NCBI GenBank assembly: GCA_025642075.2
Contig: JAODUO010001337.1
Span: 5,001-69,000, forward strand
DNA: 64,000 nt
Reading direction: 5' to 3'
Source: Ridgeia piscesae
Lineage: Eukaryota > Annelida > Polychaeta > Sabellida > Siboglinidae
Position 1 is the stretch's first letter, and the number at the start of each line of letters is the position of its first letter. The translations under genes were made by a program, and so were the position numbers. Shown here piece by piece: positions 35,144 to 44,525 of this stretch. Under the pieces are notes generated by a model. It saw only the letters and a list, made by a program, of their open reading frames with translations, was not told the DNA's origin and searched no databases.

Positions 35144-35219
35144 ACGACGTACTTCAATTTGATTAACCTGTTTAATAACACGCTAAGACTGCCAACACAA
35201 ACAAATATACTCGACCCAG
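34025..35219 (-). repeat. Right arm of the fold-back structure
   Basis: This is the reverse complement of the left arm and contains a (TA)n run at about 35092-35141. It ends within AATATACTCGACC, which is still homologous to duplication unit B, and then changes abruptly at 35220. Confidence 0.75.
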
Positions 35220-35334
35220 AGCCTTAGATAGATAGAGTTTGGTCATTGACGTACCGATTTTTGATTGGTCGATTGATGTGGACGCCATTTTCGGTCTAAA
35301 TTACAGCGTCGATCTTCAAGTAGTATAGCATATA

Positions 35335-35483
35335 ATGCCTTACTGTTCTGCTTGGGGATGCTCGAACAGTAACACATTTAAATTATATGGATTCCCTTTT
35401 GATATGAAAAGAGTATAAGCATGGGAAGGTTATGCCAATCGTGAAGGATGAAAGCAAAGCCAGGAATTTCGAAATTGTGCGAG
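35335..35483 (+). pseudogene. THAP zinc-finger domain, exon 1 (degenerate)
   Basis: ATG opens MPYCSAWGCSNSN, then FKLYGFPFDMKRV, a stop where the residue before the conserved Trp should be, and AWEGYANRE. After a one-base shift it reads KAKPGISKLCE and meets a GAG/GTAGGT donor. This is the C-x4-C pair, the FP block, the Trp and the third Cys of the C2CH THAP finger in correct order. The stop and shift mean the copy is inactive as sequenced, unless these are sequence errors. THAP domains occur in P-element and Kolobok-type transposases and in host proteins derived from them. Confidence 0.7.
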
Positions 35484-36255
35484 GTAGGTGACGACATAAT
35501 TTTACGTAGCCGTAGCCTACTAACGAGCAGTAATATAGTCATTCGATATTTCTCGTGTAAACAAACAAGGCACATGTTTCCATACGATGCCTAAATGCCT
35601 ATCGTTCATGTAATGATATAAGCAATTTATATTTTGAAACTGGTTAGTCTTAGAGTAAAGCACCTATAATTTTACAAGACTAACAAGACCAACATACCCA
35701 AAATTGTATTGTCAAGAAAACACACAAGCCCCGTCACGGTTGTGTATATCACCATCACGGATTATGGCGCAGTGAAGTGTTTATTCTTCTTAAAAACCTG
35801 TTAACACGTTTTTGACTTTGTTACATGCTTATAGACGTTCATTGATTTGTTCTCTGTGACTGTAAAATAAACATATCGATTAATTGGTGTATTGGTTGAA
35901 TAGGACTCAGTCACAGTAGTGTCTTGATTATGAATCAGAATGAGGTTGGTGGAAAATTAAACTTGTTTGTCTGTTTTGCTCTTTGGTTTTGATTCAGTAG
36001 CAAAGGCATAGAGGAGGTACAGGAATGTATGTATAATGCAAAGTTTTATCATACAACCTATTACAGGAGAATTGGCTAATTTAACTACACGTCTAAGGTT
36101 AAGCAGTTCCTTTTAAATATTCAGCAGTTATTTAAGCGTCTACTAAGACCTATTCAGATTTCAATCTCAGCCAGTCTGTAGACAATAAATGTGTAAACGT
36201 AAAAAATACTTTCTGGCATAATTTAAAATAGTCGCGTATATTTATTTTATTTCAG

Positions 36256-36339
36256 GCACACTTTGAAACCAACCGATTCGAATTACACCGCCTTGATGGG
36301 AAACATAAATTAAAAACGAATGCAGTCCCAACAGACCGA
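36256..36339 (+). pseudogene. THAP zinc-finger domain, exon 2
   Basis: After a TTTATTTCAG acceptor the frame begins AHFETNRFEL and ends LKTNAVPT. Joined in phase 0 to the previous exon, it supplies the His of the C-x2-H pair (LCE/AHF) and the terminal AVP motif that closes THAP domains. The intron is 772 bp. Past AVPT the frame enters a GC-rich minisatellite and stops. Confidence 0.7.
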
Positions 36340-36620
36340 GGAGAACCGTGGCTACACCGGGGAGAACCGTGGTCATACCGGGGAGAATCGTGATGAACCG
36401 GCACCAAACCGGGGCGACACCGTGGCACGTCCTTGACACTCAAGAATGACACCTGTAAGGCCGTGTGACACCGTGGCTACATCGGGACGTTCAAACCGTA
36501 GCGACCCAGGCAATACCACCGTATACATGTGACTGAAATATACAAATGAGTCAAATCTTCACGGATCACTCCGGAGCACCGGGACATTTTCACCGGGGTA
36601 CACCGTGGCCAGAACCGGGA
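36333..36620. repeat. GC-rich minisatellite, about 21-bp unit
   Basis: Variants of GAGAACCGTGGCTACACCGGG are repeated, first tandemly (36333-36470) and then more loosely to about 36620. The array follows directly on the THAP exon and may have replaced the rest of that gene. Confidence 0.7.
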
Positions 36621-36624
36621 CAGT

Positions 36625-37198
36625 GGGATTTTTTTACTCGCTGTAATTTTAAATTGTTCGTAGTTTGTTTGGCAGGTATGGGTATGCTATAATTGGTACT
36701 TGCTCCAGTTACGAATAACAAAATCGTAAAAACTTCCTCCAAGAACCACTCTCATTTAATTTCATTAGGTAGGGTGTTTAGCAAATTAATCGAAATCGTT
36801 ATGTTAGACATAACATAGCGAAATTACACAAATAATTAATTTGCAACAATTTAAGAAAAGATTCACGCCGTTGTTACTTTCTTCGTAATTATGAATAGTT
36901 ATTGCAATGTTAACAAATAATTACTGTAACTTTGTACTCTATCTTATAAAGCTTACTACGGTTACTATATAGCCTATGTGTTTCCATTTGAATAGTAACA
37001 TGACGTCTGCTATGTCCAATCAACAGAAACAGCAACTCACAAACCATGAAATGGTATTATAGTGTATTATCTTTCCAACATTGTTTTACTAAGCAATACT
37101 ATTACTATGGTTTTGTTGTTGAATAAACTTTAATTCCTTCATTCAAATACTACCATTCTTTCCGTACTACACATATTCCATTTTTGAATAACGGATAT

Positions 37199-37258
<60 letters not shown>

Positions 37259-37930
37259 ATTATAAGAAGACAACTTATATTGATGAATGTGTAAAATAAA
37301 TTACTTACTTGTAAATGTCTAGTAATTGTAGCATATTGTTACATGTGCTTGTGAGTTACGGGTTTGACAGGGAAATTATTTATGAAACTTGGAGATAGAT
37401 TTGTTCCACGGTATTTATTGATTGACTAGTACACCAGATCATCACACAGGGGAGTATATAACATGTAACTACACAACGTATACAAATGTACGTGATGATA
37501 ATTATGTATGATCTTTATTACAAATGCTGTTTAACAATAATATACGAACCCCATTTTCATATATGTGTGTATGTATCTATATTTGCAAGTTCTGTTGAGT
37601 CTACAATAAATGTATTTATTTGAAGTGAACTGAATTTTATTATGTTCTCATGGAGATATGTTAATGGTTCTCAAAATACGTAAATGAATAATCCTTATAC
37701 ATAAAAGTTATTTCTCTTTTAGTTTCATTTTTTTATTTCAGACTTGAAATTTGATGCTAGAAAACATGTGAACATAGCAAGTTTTCTTTGTTAAGCAGAC
37801 ACTTTGCAGATGTTTGATATATTTAAATTAATTTCAATGAATGAACTGTATCGAAGCTGAGAAGGACAAGTCTCTGTAAAATTGATTGTAGTGAGGTTCC
37901 AGCTTTACTACTGTTGCTGAGGTAACTGCT
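36625..37930. other. AT-rich DNA, no gene seen
   Basis: A (TA)n microsatellite lies at about 37203-37256. Otherwise I see no exon, transposon end or RNA gene. Confidence 0.45.
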
Positions 37931-37956
37931 GATTAGAGCACAAACACATCATCCCA

Positions 37957-38055
37957 ACTGAGCACGAACGGCTCGTGGCCACTATTAACGACTGGGTTTT
38001 TACGTACGCTTTGTCTACTAACGGCTGGATCTATATAACAAACAAAAACATATAT

Positions 38056-38100
<45 letters not shown>
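37957..38100 (-). repeat. Inverted copy of the fold-back outer block next to unit C
   Basis: CACGAACGGCTCGTGGCCAC and TACGCTTTGTCTACTAACGG match 30535-30605 in reverse complement. An AT run and TAACGACGTA follow. The B/C inverted homology therefore extends past the gene units into this block. Confidence 0.75.
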
Positions 38101-38101
<1 letters not shown>

Positions 38102-39351
38102 CGACGTACTTCTATTTGGATTACCCTGTTTAATAACACGCTAAGACTGCAAACACAAACAAGTATACCCGACCACGCTCCCCGCGCTGCTTCTCGCCGC
38201 TCTCCAGTTCCGGAGTCGCGCGGTGTGTCACAGTCGCAGACAGGAGGTCACTATCACAGCATTGCTCTTATATTGCATTCTGACATAAATTCCCATTTTT
38301 AACGCATTTTTGAAAAGTCAATGCCGATATTTTTAACACATTTTATTAAGGTCAAAGCCGATATTTGCTTGTTATTATACTTCCTACCACATCTTACTTT
38401 GTGGTTTTATACGTTATTTGATCAAATATAAGTTTGCAACAAACAACGACTGGAGGTTCACAGTATTTTGATACATGTTTACCATCGGAACTCTCCTGTC
38501 AATGAAAGTAAAAGATGTCGCCAACAATAACGAAAATGAAATGTGTGAATGTACAGATTATATTACATTAAATGAAAGTATATTTATGATCATGATGAAA
38601 GTATGGAAACTCTGAAAGTGCAATTTAACCTGAGTCTCTCGTGGAAATCTGAAGCCTACCCCTACAAAAGAATACAAAACATTTCGTGAGAACATGGTTC
38701 TATGTACAGACTGTGTTCCTGGGACAGAGCCAACGACTTCCACTGCACAAATATTGCATGTAAATGCTGTCAGATAAAACGAAACATATAATATTCAAAA
38801 TGTACACATGATGTGTTCAACAAGAATATTTATGCAACAGCCTAATGTTTAAATTATTACGTTGTTGCAGGCGCTGATCCCAAAATCGAAATTCGATATG
38901 ACCCTTATCACACAATTGTTTATTCTTAGGTTTCTCTACGAGTATTTATTTTCTATATTAGAGGACTTGGCTAGTATTAAGTGAGTATAAATTACGTTTT
39001 TCCAGAACGCGGCATCTAACTTATTATAAATGTCAGTCGGTGACTTTCCTGTGACATCTTGATTTGCAGTGTTCTCGACAAATCACTGTCTACTGTGAAA
39101 CGCGCGACCGGAAGAGAGCCTCTATTTGGTCGTGGCACACGGCATTATGGGCAATCTGGTTTGCTGTGTTATGGTTACGTCGACGTTTAAAAAATCGTCG
39201 CGTAAATAAATATAAATATCGTAAATATGTGCCCGCTGAAGTAATGGAGAACTGACGTATTATTTCAATCACGGGCCCCGGCGCTTCGTAGCAACTTCGA
39301 ACAATGTGACTCGTCATATTACAGCTAGGTCAATCGGGCAAAACTAATTCC
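38100..39351 (+). promoter_or_regulatory. Upstream region of gene copy C
   Basis: This is uninterrupted and homologous to the upstream regions of A and B. It keeps the single TTAA (in GTTTAAATTATTAC near 38850) that is the empty site of transposon 1. Conserved blocks nearer the gene include GAAACGCGCGACCGGAAGAG and CACGGCATTATGGGCAATC. A possible acceptor (GATTTGCAG near 39069) is followed by an open block, so part may be 5' untranslated exon. No core promoter could be fixed. Confidence 0.6.
39070..39255 (+). other. Short conserved open frame upstream of copy C
   Basis: Following the GATTTGCAG block, a frame with no ATG start runs CSRQITVYCETRDRKRAS, a hydrophobic WHTALWAIWFAVLWL, then a basic stretch, and stops 97 bases before the copy C start. 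Copy A keeps the frame open (10690-10911). Copy B has an internal stop at the position of the Ile before WSW. It may be 5' untranslated sequence, an old exon or a small peptide. The non-ATG start argues against a free-standing gene. Confidence 0.3.
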
Positions 39352-41454
39352 ATGGCCGCGTTGCTGGTCGTAATAACAATTCTTACGTCAATTTGCTGTT
39401 GCAAATCGATTAGATGCAGGCTTGGCGGAAGACCAGGTGGTGGTGGCAGTTTTTGTTATTGCCGACCAGGAATTGAAGGAAAACATTGTGAGAAAAGAGT
39501 TACGAATTGGACGAAAAACAAAAACGCATCTCAATCGACAACATATGCACATTGGTCTATTGCTGCCAAAGCTCTTGACGGATTCTTTTTGCGTGTCTCC
39601 ATGACCAAAATAGAGAGGTATCCTTGGTGGAGGGTTCACTTGGGAGTAATATTGAATGTACGCGACGTGCAAGTGTTCCCGCACAAACCTAGGTCCAAAT
39701 ATGGATATGACAGATACACAATGTGGATGCGTGTTATGGTTGGTGTCACTAGCACTGGCAGATACACGTTATGTGAAGACGTTGTTGAAAGGCATGACTG
39801 CAAAGGTGCGGTGGGATTCCGTGTGGTGATCTCAAAACCATCGTCGACGTCGGAACTTACGTATCTTGCGTTAGCCGAAGTGATGGTCTATGGAAAGCGT
39901 AGTTCTGCTTCCCCGTGTTTGAGCAATCCCTGCGGTAATGGAGGAAGTTGTAAGCCGAAAGACATTAACTTCCATAGGTGTGTCTGCCCACCGACCTGGC
40001 CCGGGCTAAATTGCGAAGGTAAAAACTGGGCACGAGGACAGACTGCAACAATATCGGGACCAAACGGTACGGTGATTGCAGCTTCAAATACTGTCGATGG
40101 AAACAGAGACGATGTGATGAGGCGTGGGAATAATACTGACAACCTGTGTGTAACAACCGCCCGCGATGTCACTTCTCCATGGTGGAAGGTTGAACTTCAA
40201 ACCGCGATACAAGTTATACAGGTTTATATGGTGACTCGCGTGGAAAGTCGCACCACTGATCTGCTTCATTGTGATATATACGTTGGGCCACATAATGGCA
40301 CGTACTCAAAATATTACGATCATAGTCGCGACAACAATACGCCAAGCGGCGCCGAATCCTATGCATGGTTTTATGTCTGGTGCCTTCCTGTTTCCATAGG
40401 GAGCACTGTGAAGATTAAGTATACTTATAAACATACTTCATTTGAGTCATCATTTTATGGGATTTTATCGTTGTGCGAAGTAGAAGTCTACGGACGATTA
40501 CCGTCATGTGCGAGCAATCCATGCAATAACGGAGGGTCATGTCGTCTGATTGAAAATACTGTGAATTTTTGGTCTTATGAATGTTCCTGTCCCGTTAATT
40601 GGATTGGCTCCAATTGTGAAGATATTGTCCCATGCACGAGCAATCCGTGCGACAATGGCAGCATTTGTAAGGGGAACGACACTTCGTACACGTGTATACA
40701 GCGGAAAGTCTCTGATCCATGTGCGAGCAATCCGTGCAACAACGGAGGTTCATGTCGTCTGATTGACCATAATGTGAGTTTTTGGTCTTATGAATGTTTC
40801 TGTCCCGTTAATTGGATTGGTTCCAATTGTGAAGATATTGTCCCATGCACGAGCAATCCGTGCGACAATGACGGCATTTGCAAGGGGAACGACACTTCGT
40901 ACACGTGTATACAGCGGAAAGTCTCTGATCCATGTGCGAGCAATCCGTGCAATAATGGAGGAACGTGTCAGCTGATTAATAATACCGGCAATATAACGTC
41001 TCGTGAATGCTCCAGCCCAACTAATTCTACTGGCTCACATCGTGAAACTACTGATTCATGCACGAACAAACCGTGCGACAACGGTGGCACTTGCAAGTTG
41101 AAGGACACTTCGTACGCGTGTTTCTGTCCGTCGGCGTGGACTGGAACAAACTGCGAACGAACGAAAGAAGAAAAAAAGTTGTCTTTTTTAACGAAGATGC
41201 TTATCGGCGTTGTTGCCGTTGGCGCAGCTCTTACTTGTACAGCTTGTTGCTTGACAATACGAAAGAGACTGGCCGAAAAAGCCTCCGCGACGTTAGGCTA
41301 CAACGAGGAAGAAGTAGATGGAGAGGATGAAGAGGAGGATGAAGAGTTTTCGATATGGGACGACGTGTATGGGAAACTTTCGTCATTGGTATATGGCGAA
41401 GAAGAAGTAGGCGATGCAGTGAGAGCTTCGGTGTCTGATCGACAGTGTGCATAA
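39352..41454 (+). CDS. Copy C: intact discoidin-like/EGF single-pass membrane protein, 700 residues
   Basis: A single exon starts at MAALLVVITILTSICCCKS, a signal peptide. Residues 22-47 hold half an EGF motif (CYCRPGIEGKHC). Residues 52-182 form a galactose-binding-like (F5/8 type C or fucolectin-like) domain with KNKNASQST, AAKALDG and RYPWWRVHLGV. Residues 188-222 form an EGF module. Residues 224-382 form a second such domain with AASNTVDGN and SPWWKVELQ. Residues 384-610 hold EGF-like repeats, including two copies of a 71-residue EGF pair. A membrane segment lies at 616-636 (LIGVVAVGAALTCTACC), followed by a basic stop-transfer (IRKR) and an acidic cytoplasmic tail (EDEEEDEEF). The architecture suggests a surface adhesion or carbohydrate-recognition receptor. 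The ligand is unknown and no catalytic site is present. It is the only undamaged copy of three. Confidence 0.88.
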   Translation: MAALLVVITILTSICCCKSIRCRLGGRPGGGGSFCYCRPGIEGKHCEKRVTNWTKNKNASQSTTYAHWSIAAKALDGFFLRVSMTKIERYPWWRVHLGVILNVRDVQVFPHKPRSKYGYDRYTMWMRVMVGVTSTGRYTLCEDVVERHDCKGAVGFRVVISKPSSTSELTYLALAEVMVYGKRSSASPCLSNPCGNGGSCKPKDINFHRCVCPPTWPGLNCEGKNWARGQTATISGPNGTVIAASNTVDGNRDDVMRRGNNTDNLCVTTARDVTSPWWKVELQTAIQVIQVYMVTRVESRTTDLLHCDIYVGPHNGTYSKYYDHSRDNNTPSGAESYAWFYVWCLPVSIGSTVKIKYTYKHTSFESSFYGILSLCEVEVYGRLPSCASNPCNNGGSCRLIENTVNFWSYECSCPVNWIGSNCEDIVPCTSNPCDNGSICKGNDTSYTCIQRKVSDPCASNPCNNGGSCRLIDHNVSFWSYECFCPVNWIGSNCEDIVPCTSNPCDNDGICKGNDTSYTCIQRKVSDPCASNPCNNGGTCQLINNTGNITSRECSSPTNSTGSHRETTDSCTNKPCDNGGTCKLKDTSYACFCPSAWTGTNCERTKEEKKLSFLTKMLIGVVAVGAALTCTACCLTIRKRLAEKASATLGYNEEEVDGEDEEEDEEFSIWDDVYGKLSSLVYGEEEVGDAVRASVSDRQCA
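40507..40932 (+). repeat. 213-bp in-frame duplication of an EGF pair inside copy C
   Basis: TGTGCGAGCAATCC recurs at 40507, 40720 and 40933, exactly 213 bases apart. The first two units are nearly identical, each encoding a full EGF (CASNPCNNGGSC ... NWIGSNCED) and a shortened one (CTSNPCDN ... YTCIQRKVSD). The third start leads into a diverged EGF (CQLINNTGNI). Copy A has the duplication; copy B has a single unit. Confidence 0.9.
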
Positions 41455-41700
41455 GGTATTACAAAACCTTCAGTTCATACTTGCAGCTCATGGAATGATA
41501 TATGTTACCCGTATATCTGCAATGGGAACATAGTTTACTACCAGCGGTCGCTAAGGGAAGAGGATACTCCGGAGTCTGCCAACTTCCTTCCAATTCATCT
41601 CACAGTTGAAATTGGTACTTTAAACGGTTACCTTTTTAACGCATTATTTTACCAGTTGACAGAGAACGGTGAATGGAACTGGCCGAGAATTGGATGATTT
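41455..41700 (+). other. 3' flank of gene copy C
   Basis: This is homologous to the 3' flanks of A and B and ends at GGCCGAGAATTGG near 41695, where a LINE remnant begins. It is probably 3' untranslated sequence. Confidence 0.65.
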
Positions 41701-41702
41701 AA

Positions 41703-42200
41703 CGTCCAGCCAGAATACAACAATGCACCAAGCATCAAACCTTGCGGGAGGACTGCAGCGATTCAGCTTAGCGACTTGTCAACAGTGCCGTAAGGCATAA
41801 GGCAAGCGTTGGCGCTGAATCTTTTTACGATGGTCCATTGGGTCAAATGCCGCACCAGAGTCAATGAAAACAAGTGACGTACATTGTTTATCGTCCATTG
41901 TGCCTTTCGTGGTATTTGTGACAAATTACAATGCGGTTTTTGTTGATTGCTGTTTCCGAGAAGCCGATGGGAAGAGTCCTGCATCCGTTGATCAACAATG
42001 TGACATATAATCCTTGGTGCAATAAATGTCTCGATGGCCTTGGACAGATGGCTTATGCCGCCCCATTAATAGAATGTTTTAACATAAATAACATTGCACT
42101 CCGTTGTCAAATGGTGCTTTACGCCTCACTAATAGACCGCAATGACGTAAATAGCATTGCATTCCGTGGTCAAAGTGCGTGATGCGTTTACCAAATTTAT
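41703..42200 (-). pseudogene. LINE reverse transcriptase remnant, minus strand
   Basis: In reverse complement the frames give TSLVFIDSGAAFDPMDHRKK, the palm motif A block (xIDxxAAFDxxDH), and further along AAVLPQGLMLGALLYSGW, the PQGSxLGxLLFS block. The distance between them is shorter than in active elements, so an internal deletion is likely, and stops occur. It abuts the 3' end of duplication unit C, so it may mark the duplication breakpoint. Confidence 0.55.
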
Positions 42201-42292
42201 GGTAAATAATTGTGCTAACGGAGCAAACAAAACTTGATAGCTCGAGAGCAGTGTGCGGTGTCAAGGCCATATCGGCGTGTCATTCTGGGCTT

Positions 42293-42822
42293 ATAGCCTC
42301 GGTTACCCAGGCGTCTTAAAGTGGCTGCCTTTTTGAAGCCCTCTCACTGTTGCCTGGGGATATTACGCTCTGCGTCTGGGACCGTCAGGACGGCGTTACC
42401 CCAGAATAGGGCAGAGACAAAGATTGGTTCTCAGGCCGAATATAAAATCATAAATTAAACAAGGATACCATTTTGATCAAATTTCATTATGCAAACTATT
42501 CAAAATTAAACTTCATCTGAAACATATCACACACAAAATAAACAAATAAACATAAATGAAAATTTCTCGCTGTTAATGTTTCATCTCATGTTTTAATTTT
42601 ATTTTGTGTCATATTTTATAACTTAATTTCGTTATAAAAAACACATACACATAATCAAACACACACACCCACACACCCACTGTTAAATACGTAAACCTGT
42701 GAATTAATCTAAGATGTGATGACATCTGACGGCTTCGAGCAATGGGAATAAGTAAGTTTTGCCATATTATCTTCTCGGCGAAGTCACGCGGCCGAGCGAG
42801 AGTCGGTTAAGCGAGACTAGAT
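42293..42822. mobile_element. Non-autonomous TIR element, copy 1
   Basis: The left end is TAGCCTCGGTTACCCAGG and the right end is the complement of TAGTCTCGCTTAACCGAC, an imperfect terminal inverted repeat. A related copy lies inverted at 58062-58655, sharing GCCTCGGTTACCCAGGC, TTACCCCAGA and the GTCGGTTAAGCGAGACTA end. There is no coding capacity. The interior 42430-42700 is AT-rich. Flanking duplications are not clear. Confidence 0.6.
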
Positions 42823-43215
42823 AGGCCTAGTGCACTGCTCGACGGCAACGGCAAAAACCTTGACGTAAAGCGTCAGACCGCGACCACAGCCTAATAGTGG
42901 CTCATGCCCACGTAGTATGTACTAAGTACACGTGGTGCGGTAATCTTCGACGGCGAATACAAATTTGTCACGTGAACAGCTTATGTTACATTATTTATAA
43001 TAATTAACATGTACCAATCATATCCAACTTGGTTCCTGTGATTTCCCAAACGGCCATCGTGGTGGTCTTGTAGTGGGCATGGGACGGAGCAGATCACGAT
43101 TCTCATGCCTCGGACACAGTATTCACACAATTTCGTATGCTGGAGTAACATCTTAAAAACTGTTGCTCTTTTTATAAATCATTTAATACTAAGGTTCTAA
43201 CACATAAAACAGTTA

Positions 43216-43335
43216 ATCTATATACATGTATATATATGTACATATATATGTATATATGTGTATATATTTATTGTATATTATATATATATATATACATATA
43301 TATATCATATATTATATAACAACAATAATATATAT

Positions 43336-43425
<90 letters not shown>

Positions 43426-43436
43426 ATACATATATA
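43216..43436. repeat. (TA)n-rich microsatellite block
   Basis: Mixed TA and TATACATA runs. The flanks 42823-43215 and 43437-44200 show no convincing gene. Confidence 0.9.
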
Positions 43437-44204
43437 AATGGTCTCTGATAAATTGATTATCAGAAATAGTTGAAGTCAGCGCTAGAAGGTGAAGATGGAT
43501 ATTATTATTTTATAGTATGTAAAATAACGAGGTTTGCTTATAATAGTTTTAGTAACAGTTAGGACAGGTAAAATACCACAGCTGATTCAAATTATATTAA
43601 GTCTTACATGCTGGTGAACATTTAAGTTAGTTGAGATTTCATGCTGGGAAAAATCAACCCTCTGGTTAGTGCACTGTTTTATATTAAATGTAGGAATACG
43701 TGTCTACCTTTAATTTCTGCCCATTACCCCGTCCGCAGTTTGCACCTATAGAAATTGCAATTTCATGTCCAATTTCATGGAATCCGTACCCACTCAATTT
43801 TCCGAAAAAGAACGCGCACATGGCGATACCTGGACTTGTAAATTATATATGAGAACGTGGAACGGCCTTCGAAATATCATCATAAACAGTTTTAGGCCGT
43901 TTTTATTACATATATTTTTAAAAGGTCACCAAATTTACAACATCACCCTTTAGTGCAACCACCTGTTATGTATATCCCTCGTAGGTAAACTGACAAGTGA
44001 CTTTGTTCCTTCTAACATAGCAAATATTGAAGACACCCGATGCTAAGATGCTCTGCATGCAGGCCGCGTGGTCGCCGACACACACAATCACTGATTAGTC
44101 TCCTCGGCTGACAATATAATGATGCACATTACGTTAGCGTTATTATTACGCGCTGCAAGACACTGGCACTGCCGTGTGAGCGACCAGACGGACCATCCTC
44201 GCGC

Positions 44205-44525
44205 GCCAGGGGTGGCTGCAACTGATTACGTCACTACCAGCCTTCTCTACCCCTGGCATATCACTTTCAAAAACTCTTCTGAAATCGCACACGAGGAGTG
44301 CGGTGGACCTCCCGCCATGTATTATAATTTTGTGTGATTTCAGCCACGCGCTGCTCGTGTTGCATGCAATGTTTAGGCAGTGCTATTAGCTCTGGTTTAG
44401 GGCATTATATAGTGGGATTCCCACCAGTCGTGTATCCGTCTTCAAATTGGGGCCGGAATTTGCGCTGTTCCCCCGGCTGACACAGTAGCGACTGGCGAAG
44501 TCAATTGCAATAATTGTATAATTCG
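44205..44525. repeat. Dispersed repeat, copy 1 (related copy at 50.9-51.24 kb)
   Basis: Shared blocks with the second copy, in the same order and orientation, include CTGATTACGTCA, GTGATTTCAG, CACGCTGCTCGTG and TATCCGTCTTCAAAT with GGGGC. Similarity is gapped. The element type is unknown, and open frames in the two copies differ. Confidence 0.65.

Larger units (their letters stand above)
30419..35219. mobile_element. Fold-back structure with inverted arms of about 1.2 kb
   Basis: The left arm (about 30419-31695) and right arm (about 34025-35219) are reverse complements over most of their length. Examples are TGTCAGTCACGTGATGTTGA, TTCAACCATGTTTTGG, GACTTGGTTTT and GTAAACAGTATTTATTTTGT. Inside lies a LINE endonuclease fragment. 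The outer parts carry the end of duplication unit B (TTAACGACGTA, AGACTGCCAACAC) and a block reading CCGTTAGTAGACAAAGCGTA. It may be a fold-back transposon or the product of inverted duplication. Arms differ by small indels, so it is not an assembly mirror. Confidence 0.75.

Noticed and set aside
36242..36452. Two minus-strand frames of 65-66 codons
   Set aside because: They lie opposite THAP exon 2 and a GC-rich minisatellite, and their repeated wording comes from the 21-bp unit.
42400..42850. Idea that the TTACCCCAGAATAGGG block is a host regulatory element
   Set aside because: The block recurs with matching ends at 58.06-58.66 kb, so a mobile element explains it better.
43035..43125. tRNA-like or SINE-like stretch (TGGTCTTGTAGTGGGC as a box A, GATCACGATTCTCATGCC as a box B)
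   Set aside because: The box B match is poor, no cloverleaf can be drawn with confidence, and no second copy was seen in the window.
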